A stretch of DNA of 64,000 nucleotides from positions 62,001 through 126,000 of the forward strand of contig JADIIM010000024.1 in assembly GCA_015351705.1 (NCBI GenBank). The letters run 5' to 3'. Below the pieces are notes generated by a model. The model saw only the letters and a list, made by a program, of their open reading frames with translations, was not told the DNA's origin and searched no databases. A program made the position numbers and the translations under genes. Below, one piece after another: positions 26,605 to 34,575 of the stretch (position 1 is the first letter of the stretch; each line of letters starts with the position of its first letter). This stretch comes from Aeromicrobium sp. GTDB taxonomy: Bacteria > Actinomycetota > Coriobacteriia > Anaerosomatales > Anaerosomataceae.

Positions 26605-27303
26605 ATGCCACCGATCACACGTGAGCGCGTCATCGAGCAGCTGCGGACGTTCAGCATGTTCGCTGACGTCGCCGAGGATGACCTCGCAACGATCGCGGGT
26701 ATGCTCAACCACCGCGTGTTCCCGAAGGGCACGTTCATACTGACGCAGAACGACCGCACGTCGGTCATGTACCTGTTGATCTCCGGTCGCGTGAAGCTCT
26801 CCGTCGCCTCTCCCGAGGGGCGCGAGCTTGCGATCAGTTACCTGGAGGCTCCGGAGCACTTCGGCGAGATGAGCGCGACCGACGGTCAGCCCCAGGCGGT
26901 GGACGTCATCGCCATGACCGAGACCGAAGTCCTCGCGCTTGAGGGCAAGGACCTTGCGAAGGCCATCGCCTCGCAACCCCAACTGGCGATCACCCTCATC
27001 GCCTCGCTGTCCCGGCGTGTGCGCGACTTGATCGGCCGACTTGAGGACATGGCGTTCCATGATGCAACGCATCGAGTCCAGCGCGTCTTGCTGAATGTCG
27101 CCACGGCTTCGTTCGAGACGCGCGGTGTTCCCGTGATCGAGGGTCTCACGCACTACGAGATCGCCACGCTGGCGGGGACCTCTCGTGAGACGGCGAGTCG
27201 CGTGATCTCCAACCTGTCGCGTGATGGCGTGGTCGGGACCAAGGGCCGCCGGATCGTGGTGGACCTGTTCTCGCTGCGCGACCTGGTGGAGCACCCTGAG
27301 TGA
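26605..27303 (+). CDS. Crp/Fnr-family transcriptional regulator
   Basis: This 232-residue regulator has an N-terminal cyclic-nucleotide-binding beta-roll (about residues 15-130), with YLLISGRVKLSVASPEGRE and EHFGEMSATDGQPQ. A long dimer helix follows, then a C-terminal Crp-type winged helix with LTHYEIATLAGTSRETASRV as the recognition part. The cAMP-phosphate-binding arginine-serine pair of true CRP is not present in the GQPQAVDV loop. There are no cysteines, so it is not an iron-sulfur oxygen sensor like FNR. It may bind another effector or heme. It lies just after the FAD/Fe-S gene and before the cytochrome b5-like gene, which may be targets, but no matching operator was identified. Confidence 0.9.
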   Translation: MPPITRERVIEQLRTFSMFADVAEDDLATIAGMLNHRVFPKGTFILTQNDRTSVMYLLISGRVKLSVASPEGRELAISYLEAPEHFGEMSATDGQPQAVDVIAMTETEVLALEGKDLAKAIASQPQLAITLIASLSRRVRDLIGRLEDMAFHDATHRVQRVLLNVATASFETRGVPVIEGLTHYEIATLAGTSRETASRVISNLSRDGVVGTKGRRIVVDLFSLRDLVEHPE

Positions 27304-27382
27304 TCGTGCGTGTCTCTGTACTCCGCGTTCGTCGGCGGGGTAAGTACCGTTCGAACACGCAACCGATCTGAGGAGGCCCCCC

Positions 27383-27610
27383 ATGAAGGAGTTCACGCTC
27401 GAGGATCTCAAGCAGTTCGATGGTCGGGACGGTCGGCCCGCCTATGTGGCCTACGACGGTATCGTGTATGACGTCTCCGACAGTCCGATGTGGGACGGTG
27501 GCGACCACGAGGGGATGCACGACGCCGGCGCCGACCTGACGGCTGAGCACGACGATGCTCCGCACGATGTGCACATCGTGGACTTTCCGCAGGTAGGCAC
27601 GCTCGTGTAG
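27383..27610 (+). CDS. Small cytochrome b5-like heme/steroid-binding domain protein
   Basis: The 75-residue protein is a stand-alone cytochrome b5-like domain of the short bacterial type. The N-terminal FTLEDLKQFDGRDGRPAYVA and YDGIVYDVSDSPMW match the family core. Candidate heme-ligand histidines lie in GGDHEGMHDAGADLT and in the final PHDVHIVDFPQVGTLV. There is no signal peptide or membrane segment, so it should be cytoplasmic, either as an electron carrier or as a heme-binding module. The ATG at 27383 has AGGAGG eight bases upstream. It follows the Crp/Fnr gene by 79 bases and is convergent with the methyltransferase gene. Heme binding is inferred from the family and not proven by these residues. 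Confidence 0.85.
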   Translation: MKEFTLEDLKQFDGRDGRPAYVAYDGIVYDVSDSPMWDGGDHEGMHDAGADLTAEHDDAPHDVHIVDFPQVGTLV

Positions 27611-27647
27611 AACGACTGCCCCGCTGCCTGTCCTTCGCGACCAGCGA

Positions 27648-28955
27648 TCAGCTTGACTCGAGGAGAGTTGCGGTCTCCAGGTGGTAGGTCTGCGGGAACA
27701 GGTCGACGGGCACGAACCTCCGCGGCACGTACCCGGCCTCCTCGGCAAGCCGCTTGACGTCCCGGGCGAGCGTCGCGGGGTCACAGGAGACATAGACCAG
27801 CCGCGCGATCCGGGCGCCCACGAGTGCCCGGATCGCGGCGTCCGCTAACCCCGAACGCGGCGGATCGATCAACGCGGCGTCGAGATGCCCGAGCCCCTCG
27901 AGCACATGCGCCGCGTCCCCGGGGGCAACGTCTGCGTCCAGCCGTGCCCGATCGAGGTTCCGGCGTAGGTCCAGGAGCGCGTGTTTCGAGCCCTCCACCG
28001 CGATCGTCTCGCCGGCCGCTCGTGCCATGGGCAGCGTGAACGTGCCCACGCCCGCGTAGAGATCGGCCACCCGCATGCTTCCGTCGCAGTCGAGCATCTC
28101 GAGCGCCGTCTGCCGGAGGGCGGTCGCGGCGGCGGTGTTGACCTGGAAGAACGAGGGGGCCGATACGAGGTACCTGTCGTCGCCGAGTGACTCGGCCCAT
28201 GCGCCCGGACCGGCCAGCACCTCCACACGGGTGACGTCGCGTTTCGCTCCGGGACCGCGGACGATCACGCGGGTGATGGTTCGGGCGCCGGTGGCCTCGG
28301 CGATCACCTTTGCGGCGAGTGCACGCGGGAACGGTCCAGCGGTGGTCCAGATGTCCACCGATCTCTCACCCGAGGTGGAGATGCGCAGAGTGGCGCGTAC
28401 GAGGTCCTGTACTCCTCGGCTGCCAAGGAACCGGAGAGCACCCGAAAGCGATCCCGGCAGACCGGTGGCGCCGCGGGGAAGCAGAAGGCATGTGTCGACC
28501 GGCACCAGGTCCGTGGAGCCGGCCCGTGCGAAACCGAGCTGGAGCGACCGACCCTCCCCGCTGACGGAGAGCTCGATCTTGTTGCGGTAGCCGTATTCGG
28601 CAGGAGAGGGGACAACAGGCCCGACGAGCGGGTCCTCAAGACGCGCGATGCGGCGCAGGCTCTGCACGAGAGTGTCTCGCTTCTCGTGCAGCTGCCGGGG
28701 ATACGCGACGTGCTGCCACTGGCACCCCCCGCAGGCGCCGAAGTACGGACACGGAGGCGTGACCCGGTCGGGGCCGGGCGTGTCGAGCGAGACCAGGCGG
28801 CCGCGTGCCCAGCGCTCGTGTGACTCGGTCACCTCGAGGGTCACCTCATCACCCGGGCATGACATGCTGACGAACACCGCGCGTCCATCGGGCAGATGCG
28901 CCACGCCGTCGCCGCCGTGTGCTAGGCTTTCTATGGTCACGCGCGCGCGTTCCAT
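27648..28955 (-). CDS. RlmD/TrmA-family RNA m5U methyltransferase
   Basis: This SAM-dependent enzyme methylates uridine C5, most likely in 23S rRNA (RlmD- or RlmCD-type). The 435-residue protein starts with a TRAM RNA-binding domain (IESLAHGGDGVAHLPDGRAV). It then has the iron-sulfur cysteines CPYFGACGGCQWQHVAY near residue 68, and the methyltransferase domain with VADLYAGVGTFTLPMA, DPPRSGL, and the catalytic cysteine in VYVSCDPATLARDV. The end EAGYVPRRFVPVDLFPQTYH is the family signature. The ATG at 28955 begins the TRAM domain directly. It stands alone, divergent from the pilT-like gene. The exact target nucleotide cannot be told. Confidence 0.93.
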   Translation of the reverse strand: MERARVTIESLAHGGDGVAHLPDGRAVFVSMSCPGDEVTLEVTESHERWARGRLVSLDTPGPDRVTPPCPYFGACGGCQWQHVAYPRQLHEKRDTLVQSLRRIARLEDPLVGPVVPSPAEYGYRNKIELSVSGEGRSLQLGFARAGSTDLVPVDTCLLLPRGATGLPGSLSGALRFLGSRGVQDLVRATLRISTSGERSVDIWTTAGPFPRALAAKVIAEATGARTITRVIVRGPGAKRDVTRVEVLAGPGAWAESLGDDRYLVSAPSFFQVNTAAATALRQTALEMLDCDGSMRVADLYAGVGTFTLPMARAAGETIAVEGSKHALLDLRRNLDRARLDADVAPGDAAHVLEGLGHLDAALIDPPRSGLADAAIRALVGARIARLVYVSCDPATLARDVKRLAEEAGYVPRRFVPVDLFPQTYHLETATLLESS

Positions 28956-29113
28956 GCGGGTCCTCTCGCCGGGTCGCGGCTATCATACCCGCCACGGACG
29001 CGACGCGTGACGCCGGAGCGTGTGAAGGCGTCGGAGCGCTCCCGCGCACCGCTGCTCCCGCGCCCAGGTGTGTCGGACGGCTCGTCACGAGCCAGCAGAG
29101 AGGTCGTGCACAG

Positions 29114-30817
29114 GTGGCAGAGACACGTGTCCTGATCGTCCACGACGATGCTGCGTTCGTCGATCGCGCACGCGACGGCCTCGCGGCAACGCTCCCTGGA
29201 TGCGAGGTGCTGAGCGCGATCTCAGGTCCCCGGGCCCTCGGCATCGCAAAGCAACAGCGCCCCGACGCGATCATCGTCGATGGCGACCTCGTGGGTATGG
29301 ACGGCTACGCGTTCACCGCCGAGATGAAGGGTGACGGTGACTTGGCCGACACGCCGGTCGTGATCGTCGTCCATGACCCGACCGAGGCAAGTGCGCTCAA
29401 GGCTCGCCAGGTGGGTGCTGCCGCGCATCTGCCTGCGACGATCGATGGCGCCGCGCTTGCACAGAAGATCGTGGGGGTGCTCCCGCAAGCAGATGGAGGC
29501 GCGGCTCCCCAGGCCGTGCCTGCGGCCATCGCGGGTCTCCCGGTGATGGGTGAGCCGCCCGTCGAGCCGGCGCCGGCCGACGCTCCCGCGTCGCCTGGTG
29601 CACCGGGCGCCTCTCCGGTGCAGGTTCCACAGGCGCCAGGTCCGGCCGCTGTCTCACCGGCGCCCGTCGTGTCGGCGGGAGGCCCCGTACGACCGCCCCA
29701 GACCGTGGCCACGTCGATGGGCGGGCCGCGCGGAGCGGGAGATAGCGACATCCCGCACGTGGACGACCTGCTCCGGCTCATGATCGATCGCGGTGCGTCG
29801 GACCTGCACATCACGGTGGGCAGTCCGCCAGGGATCAGGCTCCGTGGCGAGATCGCCGCGGTGGAGAACACGAAGGTGCTCACCCCGCGGGACACCCAGG
29901 AGATGCTGCTGTCGCTCCTCTCGGAGGAGCAGAGGCGCAGGTTCGAGACCGAGCTGGAGCTGGACTTCGCGTACAGCATCCCCGGGCTCTCACGGTTCCG
30001 GACGAACATCTTCCAGCAGCGCAACTCGATGGGCGCGGTCTTCCGCGTGATCCCGCTCAAGATCCCCACGCTCGATGACCTCGGACTGCCGCGGGTGTGC
30101 AAGTATCTGGCCGAGCGGCCACGCGGAATGGTGCTCGTCACCGGACCGACCGGATCGGGTAAGTCGACCACCCTGGCGGCGATGATCGATCACATCAACG
30201 CAACTCGGCCGGTCCACATCATCACCCTCGAGGACCCGATCGAGTTCATGCACAAGAACAAGCGTGCGTACGTGAACCAGCGCGAGGTGGGCGAGGACAC
30301 CCACTCGTTCACCGCGGCGCTCAAGCGCGTGTTGCGCCAGGACCCCGATGTCATCCTCGTCGGTGAGATGCGTGACCTTGAGACCATCTCGGCGGCGCTG
30401 ACGGCAGCGGAGACGGGACACCTCGTGCTGGCGACCCTGCACACGACCGGTGGCCCGGAGACGGTCGACCGCATCATCGACGTCTTCCCGCCGCATCAGC
30501 AGCAGCAGGTGCGCATGCAGCTGTCGACCACGCTCGAAGGCGTGCTCTCTCAGACCCTGCTGCGGTCTACTGACGGCCGCACGCGCGTGATGGCGATGGA
30601 GATCATGCTCGGGATACCCGCCATCGGCAACCTCATCCGTGAGGGCAAGACGCACCAGATGGCTACCATCATCCAAGGTGGAGCGTCGATGGGCATGCAG
30701 ACGCTGGACCAGCATCTCAAGGCGCTGCTCCAGGCCGGGAAGGTCACGTACGAGGAAGCCATCCAGAAGGCTAAGGAGCCGCGCGAGTTGGCGCAGATGC
30801 TCGGCCGCAAGCTGTAG
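29114..30817 (+). CDS. Receiver-like domain fused to PilT-type pilus retraction ATPase
   Basis: The C-terminal ~350 residues are a PilT hexameric ATPase that powers type IV pilus retraction. They have Walker A GPTGSGKSTT near residue 343, LEDPIEFMHKNKR, the Walker B VILVGEMRDLETI, the histidine box ATLHTTGGPET and the PilT-specific AIGNLIREGKTHQM. Residues about 1-118 resemble a response-regulator receiver: VLIVHDD and D56 in IIVDGDLVGMDG are kept. The conserved lysine of strand 5 is replaced in AAAHLPATIDG, so phosphorylation control may be lost or altered. A Pro/Ala-rich linker (about 125-215) joins them. The GTG at 29114 is preferred, with GAGAGG upstream. Ordinary PilT is about 350 residues. 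No other pilus gene is in the window. Confidence 0.88.
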   Translation: MAETRVLIVHDDAAFVDRARDGLAATLPGCEVLSAISGPRALGIAKQQRPDAIIVDGDLVGMDGYAFTAEMKGDGDLADTPVVIVVHDPTEASALKARQVGAAAHLPATIDGAALAQKIVGVLPQADGGAAPQAVPAAIAGLPVMGEPPVEPAPADAPASPGAPGASPVQVPQAPGPAAVSPAPVVSAGGPVRPPQTVATSMGGPRGAGDSDIPHVDDLLRLMIDRGASDLHITVGSPPGIRLRGEIAAVENTKVLTPRDTQEMLLSLLSEEQRRRFETELELDFAYSIPGLSRFRTNIFQQRNSMGAVFRVIPLKIPTLDDLGLPRVCKYLAERPRGMVLVTGPTGSGKSTTLAAMIDHINATRPVHIITLEDPIEFMHKNKRAYVNQREVGEDTHSFTAALKRVLRQDPDVILVGEMRDLETISAALTAAETGHLVLATLHTTGGPETVDRIIDVFPPHQQQQVRMQLSTTLEGVLSQTLLRSTDGRTRVMAMEIMLGIPAIGNLIREGKTHQMATIIQGGASMGMQTLDQHLKALLQAGKVTYEEAIQKAKEPRELAQMLGRKL

Positions 30818-30876
30818 GCAGGTCCCGGTAGCACCATCGCGGGTCCGGCAGGCCGGCCCGCCGGAAGGAGTGCCCC

Positions 30877-31305
30877 ATGGATACCGTTCGCGTGAAGTGG
30901 AACGGCAAGCGCCGGTTCGTTGCGTGGGACGAGGCGGGGCACAGCGTCGTCATGGATGCCCGGGCGGAGTACAACGGTGACGGCAGCGGTGTAAGGCCGC
31001 TTGAGCTGGTGCTCTACGCGACGGCAGGCTGCACCGGGATGGACGTGATCTCGATCCTGGAGAAGAAGCGTCAGAAGGTCACTGACTTCGATCTCGTGAT
31101 CACCGGGACCCAGCGTACCGACGACTATCCGAAGATCTACACGAGCATCGAGATCGAGTACGTGGTCACCGGGATCGGGGTCAAGGACGAGGCCGTCGCA
31201 CGTGCGATCGAGCTGTCCGAAGAGAAGTACTGCTCGGTACGCGGCATGCTCGGCCCGGACGTCGAGGTGTCGACCCGGTTCCGCGTCCTAGAGGCTGACC
31301 GCTAA
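30877..31305 (+). CDS. OsmC/Ohr-family peroxide reductase-like protein
   Basis: The 142-residue protein belongs to the OsmC family of thiol-dependent organic hydroperoxide reductases. The two reactive cysteines are visible in YATAGCTGMDVI (residue about 52) and EEKYCSVRGML (residue about 115), with the intervening long helix ISILEKKRQKV and the beta strand DLVITGTQRTDDYPK. The N-terminal part RFVAWDEAGHSVVMDA matches the YhfA-like subgroup more than Ohr. The ATG has GGAAGGAG nine bases upstream. It probably begins a short operon with the glycosyltransferase, whose GTG follows its stop by one base. Confidence 0.9.
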   Translation: MDTVRVKWNGKRRFVAWDEAGHSVVMDARAEYNGDGSGVRPLELVLYATAGCTGMDVISILEKKRQKVTDFDLVITGTQRTDDYPKIYTSIEIEYVVTGIGVKDEAVARAIELSEEKYCSVRGMLGPDVEVSTRFRVLEADR

Positions 31306-31306
31306 G

Positions 31307-32020
31307 GTGCCGGGTCCGCAGCGCGTGGCGGTGGTGCTGCCCGTCTACAACGAGGTGACGACGGTCGCCGAGGTGGTCCGCGCTGTCCACGGGTACCACA
31401 CGGGCCCTGTGATCGTCATCGATGACGGCTCGACCGACGGCACCGGAGAGGTGCTTGCCACGCTTGGCGACGCGACCGTCGTGTCCCATGCCGAGAATCG
31501 CGGATACGGACGCTCTTTGACCGACGGGTTCTCACGGGCGCTGGCCGATGGAGCCGAGGTCGTGGTCACGATGGACTGCGATGGCCAGCACGAGCCCGCG
31601 CACATCCCCGGGTTCGTGCGAGCGCTCGGATCGTGTGACATCGTGTCCGGATCCCGATACCTGCCGCAGAGCCCCGTCGTCGGGGTCGCGCCGCCTCAGC
31701 GGCGCGATGTCAACCGGCGGGTGACCGCGGTCATCAACGCCGCGACCGGGTGGACGCTGACCGACGCGTTCTGCGGGTTCAAGGCATACCGCGCCGACGC
31801 ACTCAGGCGTCTGACGCTCACCGAGCCCGGCTACGCGATGCCCCTCGAGCTGTGGGCCGAGGCGTACCGCGCGGGACTGCGGGTCCGTGAACTGCCGGTC
31901 GAGCGCATCTACTTCGAGGGGGACCGCTCGTTCGGTCAGGAGCTCGACGACCCCGAGCGCCGTCTCGGGTACTATCTGCGCGTGTGGGAACAGGCGTTGT
32001 CGAGGAGCGACGATGGCTGA
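31307..32020 (+). CDS. Family 2 glycosyltransferase
   Basis: This is a 237-residue cytoplasmic GT-A glycosyltransferase similar to dolichol-phosphate mannosyltransferase-like enzymes. It shows VAVVLPVYNEVTTVAEVV at the start, VIDDGSTDGTGEVL, the metal-binding MDCDGQHEPAHIP, SGSRYLP and AFCGFKAYRADALRRL. It lacks C-terminal membrane helices, so it is the soluble type. The GTG at 31307 follows the OsmC stop by one base. Its last eight bases overlap the PIG-L deacetylase gene, which suggests that it works on the same glycan or thiol precursor. Donor and acceptor sugars are unknown. Confidence 0.9.
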   Translation: MPGPQRVAVVLPVYNEVTTVAEVVRAVHGYHTGPVIVIDDGSTDGTGEVLATLGDATVVSHAENRGYGRSLTDGFSRALADGAEVVVTMDCDGQHEPAHIPGFVRALGSCDIVSGSRYLPQSPVVGVAPPQRRDVNRRVTAVINAATGWTLTDAFCGFKAYRADALRRLTLTEPGYAMPLELWAEAYRAGLRVRELPVERIYFEGDRSFGQELDDPERRLGYYLRVWEQALSRSDDG

Positions 32021-32693
32021 TGTCGTATGTATCGGGGCCCACCCCGATGATGTGGAGATCGGCATGGGCGGCACGGTCGCCGCGCTCGTGGATTCCGGCG
32101 CCGACGTGCTCATCGTGGATCTCACCGACGGAGAGCCGACGCCGTTCGGCACGCACGAACGCCGGATGGTCGAAGCCGCCGAGGCGGCCGCGGTCCTGGG
32201 ATGTCGCCGGGTCACCCTCGGCCTACCCAACCGGGTCCTCGCCGATACGCCGGAGGCGCGGAGTGCGTGCGCGGAAGTGCTTCGGCTGGAGCGTCCAGAC
32301 GTGCTGTTCATGCCCTATCCGGAAGACGCCCACCCCGACCATGTCGCTGCGGCCCGCATCGCCGAAGGGGCACGGTTCTTCGCGAAACTCTCCAAAACCG
32401 CGATGGCAGGCGAGCCGCACTTCCCGCGGCGGGCGTATCGCTACATGGCCGTGCACCTGAGGATCGTACGGGAGCCGACGTTCCTCGGGGACATCAGCAC
32501 GACTCTCGATCGCAAGATCCAGGCGGTCGCCGCGTATCGTTCGCAGTTTTCCGACAACCCGGTCAACGTCACGCTCCCTGAGTCGCTGCGGCGGACCGCG
32601 CTGAGCTGGGGGGAGATCGGCCGGGTCCATGCGGCCGAGCCCTTCTTCGCGCTCGAGCCGCCGGTCGTCGGCTCCGTCCTCGACCTCCGCTGA
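32013..32693 (+). CDS. PIG-L family deacetylase (BshB1/MshB-like)
   Basis: This is a zinc-dependent N-acetylglucosamine deacetylase of the LmbE/PIG-L family. The 226-residue protein has the metal and catalytic site VCIGAHPDDVEIGMGG at residues 5-20 and the second zinc-site histidine in YPEDAHPDHVAAA. The overall pattern, including TDGEPTPFGTHERR and LDRKIQAVAAYRSQF, resembles BshB1, which deacetylates GlcNAc-malate in bacillithiol synthesis. MshB of mycothiol synthesis is a related alternative. The ATG at 32013 lies within the end of the glycosyltransferase gene and the next gene starts five bases after its stop, so three genes are coupled. Confidence 0.88.
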   Translation: MADVVCIGAHPDDVEIGMGGTVAALVDSGADVLIVDLTDGEPTPFGTHERRMVEAAEAAAVLGCRRVTLGLPNRVLADTPEARSACAEVLRLERPDVLFMPYPEDAHPDHVAAARIAEGARFFAKLSKTAMAGEPHFPRRAYRYMAVHLRIVREPTFLGDISTTLDRKIQAVAAYRSQFSDNPVNVTLPESLRRTALSWGEIGRVHAAEPFFALEPPVVGSVLDLR

Positions 32694-32698
32694 CGACG

Positions 32699-34249
32699 AT
32701 GAGCGTTCACGAGCGACAGCGTCCGCCTGCGGGTCACGGGGAGGTCCTCACGGCCCCGCGGTACGAGGAGTGGGCGGAGCTCGTGCGTGCCAACCGCGCG
32801 TGGGCCAGGAGTCTGCCGGCGCCGCTCGAAGCGCTGCGCGTGCGTGCTCGCCAAGACGCAGTGTCTCTCGCACGCGACTACTCCGCGGCCATCGGTGTCG
32901 TCGATCCGGGGTCGGTACCCGACGCGCCGCTGGTGGTGACCGGGCACCAGCCCGTCTTGTACCACCCGGGCGTGTGGGTGAAGGTCTTCCTCGCGGACCG
33001 CTTCGCTCAGGAGACCGGCGGCCTCGCTCTCGATCTGGTGGTCGACACCGACACGGCGCGAGCCGTGGAGCTGGTGGCGCCGTGTCGCGCTCAGCGGATC
33101 GAGGTGTGCAGGGTGCCGCTTGCGGAGCTGCCATACGGGACGCCGTTCGTGTCCGCCGGAGTGCCCGGCCCCGGGGAGCTGGCGACGTTCCGCGCACGTG
33201 GCGCCGACGTCCTCGCCACACTCCCGGCCGAGGCGCCCCGGCGGCATTTCGCGGCGTTCTGTGACGCGCTCGACGAGGTGGCCCCGGCAGCAGATGATCT
33301 TGCGACCCTGGTGACGGCGGCCCGGAGGCACTACGAGCGGGCAGCGGAGACCCGCTATCTGGCGTTGCCGGTATCGCGCATGGCCCGGACGCCATCGGCG
33401 CGGGCCTTCTCAGGCATGCTGCTTGCCGGGGCACGGCGTTTCGCGGTGGTGTACAACGAGGCGCTCGGCGACTACCGGCGCCGGACCGGGGCGCGCTCAT
33501 CGGCCCAGCCCTTCCCGGACCTGGTGACCGGCGAAGACCGGGTCGAGACGCCGTTCTGGCACCTCGACGGGAACGTCCGCCACAGCGTGTACGTCGACCG
33601 TGCCGGCGTGCTATGGGCAGGGGGCGGACCGCTGGCGGACATAGGTGAGAGCGCGTCATCGGCGGCGGCGGCGCTGGAGCGGGCAGATGTCACACTCGCG
33701 CCCAAAGCGCTCGCGCTCACCCTGTTCCAGCGTCTGTTCGTTGCGGACCTGTTCATCCACGGGACCGGCGGAGCGCGCTACGATCGCGTGACCGACGAGG
33801 TGATCGAGGCCTTCTTCGGCATCGCCCCGCCTGCGTACGCCGTGGCGTCGATGACGATGGTGCTGCCGGTGGGGTGCCGCCTTGTGACGGATGCCGACGT
33901 TGCGTCACTCGAGGAGCGGTTGCACCGGCTCGAACACAACCCGGACCAGATGCTCGATGAGGTGGAGTTCGACGCTGTGACCGAGCGGGAGGCGGCTGAG
34001 CGGCTCGCGAGACGCAAGGCGGACCTCGTCGAGCGCATCTCGGAGCAGGGAGCAGACCGCAAAGCGCTCGGGCTTGAGATCCGAGAGGTGAACGGCGCTC
34101 TGGGGCGGCTGATGGCTCCGGTGATCGACGAGACGCGCGCGGCCCTCGGCCGTGCCCGCGAGGCCCGTGACGCGTCAGCCATACTCACCGACCGGACGTA
34201 TCCGTTCTGTCTGTGGGACCCGCGGGAGGTCGCCGACAAGGTCCGGTAG
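32699..34249 (+). CDS. BshC-like protein of uncertain function
   Basis: This 516-residue cytoplasmic protein is recognised only weakly. Its place after a BshB1-like deacetylase, its length (BshC is about 540) and a Rossmann-like TGHQPVLYHPGVWVKVFLAD motif near residue 81 suggest a distant relative of BshC, the cysteine-adding enzyme of bacillithiol synthesis. Other conserved-looking parts are FWHLDGNVRHSVYVDR, LFVADLFIHGTGGARYD and the C-terminal DRTYPFCLWDPREV. A coiled-coil region with many charged residues spans about 400-480. The usual BshC pattern around TGQQ is TGHQ here. It could instead be an unrelated conserved protein of a sugar-modifying operon. Confidence 0.6.
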   Translation: MSVHERQRPPAGHGEVLTAPRYEEWAELVRANRAWARSLPAPLEALRVRARQDAVSLARDYSAAIGVVDPGSVPDAPLVVTGHQPVLYHPGVWVKVFLADRFAQETGGLALDLVVDTDTARAVELVAPCRAQRIEVCRVPLAELPYGTPFVSAGVPGPGELATFRARGADVLATLPAEAPRRHFAAFCDALDEVAPAADDLATLVTAARRHYERAAETRYLALPVSRMARTPSARAFSGMLLAGARRFAVVYNEALGDYRRRTGARSSAQPFPDLVTGEDRVETPFWHLDGNVRHSVYVDRAGVLWAGGGPLADIGESASSAAAALERADVTLAPKALALTLFQRLFVADLFIHGTGGARYDRVTDEVIEAFFGIAPPAYAVASMTMVLPVGCRLVTDADVASLEERLHRLEHNPDQMLDEVEFDAVTEREAAERLARRKADLVERISEQGADRKALGLEIREVNGALGRLMAPVIDETRAALGRAREARDASAILTDRTYPFCLWDPREVADKVR

Positions 34250-34335
34250 CACGCGCTGCGTCAGGTGAGTATCATGGACGGCACCCCTCGGCCCGCCGAG
34301 TGGGGACGGTCGTCACGAGGAAAGGAACTGAGAAC

Positions 34336-34512
34336 ATGGGCAAGCCGGTCGTCGACCCCGATCTGTGCACCGCCTGCGGCATCTGCGTGGACGAGTGCCC
34401 CACCAGCGCTCTGGACCTTGAGGACGTCGCCGTTCTCGCGCGTCCGGATGACTGCACCGAGTGCGGTATCTGCGCGGATGTCTGCCCGAGCGAGGCCATC
34501 GAGCTCAAGTAG
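34336..34512 (+). CDS. 2[4Fe-4S] ferredoxin
   Basis: This 58-residue clostridial-type ferredoxin carries low-potential electrons in the cytoplasm. It has two complete cluster motifs, CTACGICVDECP at about residues 11-22 and CTECGICADVCP at about 41-52, with the pseudo-twofold layout typical of the family. The ATG at 34336 has AAGGAAC about ten bases upstream, and a longer in-frame reading from 34213 runs into the preceding gene. It stands alone before a hairpin. It is a plausible electron partner for the Rnf complex at 41360-46379, which oxidises reduced ferredoxin in this type of organism. Confidence 0.95.
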   Translation: MGKPVVDPDLCTACGICVDECPTSALDLEDVAVLARPDDCTECGICADVCPSEAIELK

Positions 34513-34533
34513 CACCTGGAACAGTGGTAGTCA

Positions 34534-34561
34534 CGGGACCGGTCCGGATGGGCCGGTCCCG
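34534..34561. terminator. Bidirectional hairpin between ferredoxin and plsY
   Basis: A 9-bp inverted repeat (CGGGACCGG, 34534-34542; CCGGTCCCG, 34553-34561) closes a ten-base loop. It lies between the convergent ferredoxin and plsY-like genes and could end both transcripts. T runs are absent on both sides, as for most hairpins in this GC-rich window. Confidence 0.7.
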
Positions 34562-34575
34562 CGTGTGCCCGGGAC

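Noticed and set aside
26605-27303. Naming the Crp/Fnr regulator as FNR or CRP
   Set aside because: It has no cysteines for an iron-sulfur cluster and lacks the cAMP phosphate-binding Arg-Ser pair, so only the superfamily is supported.
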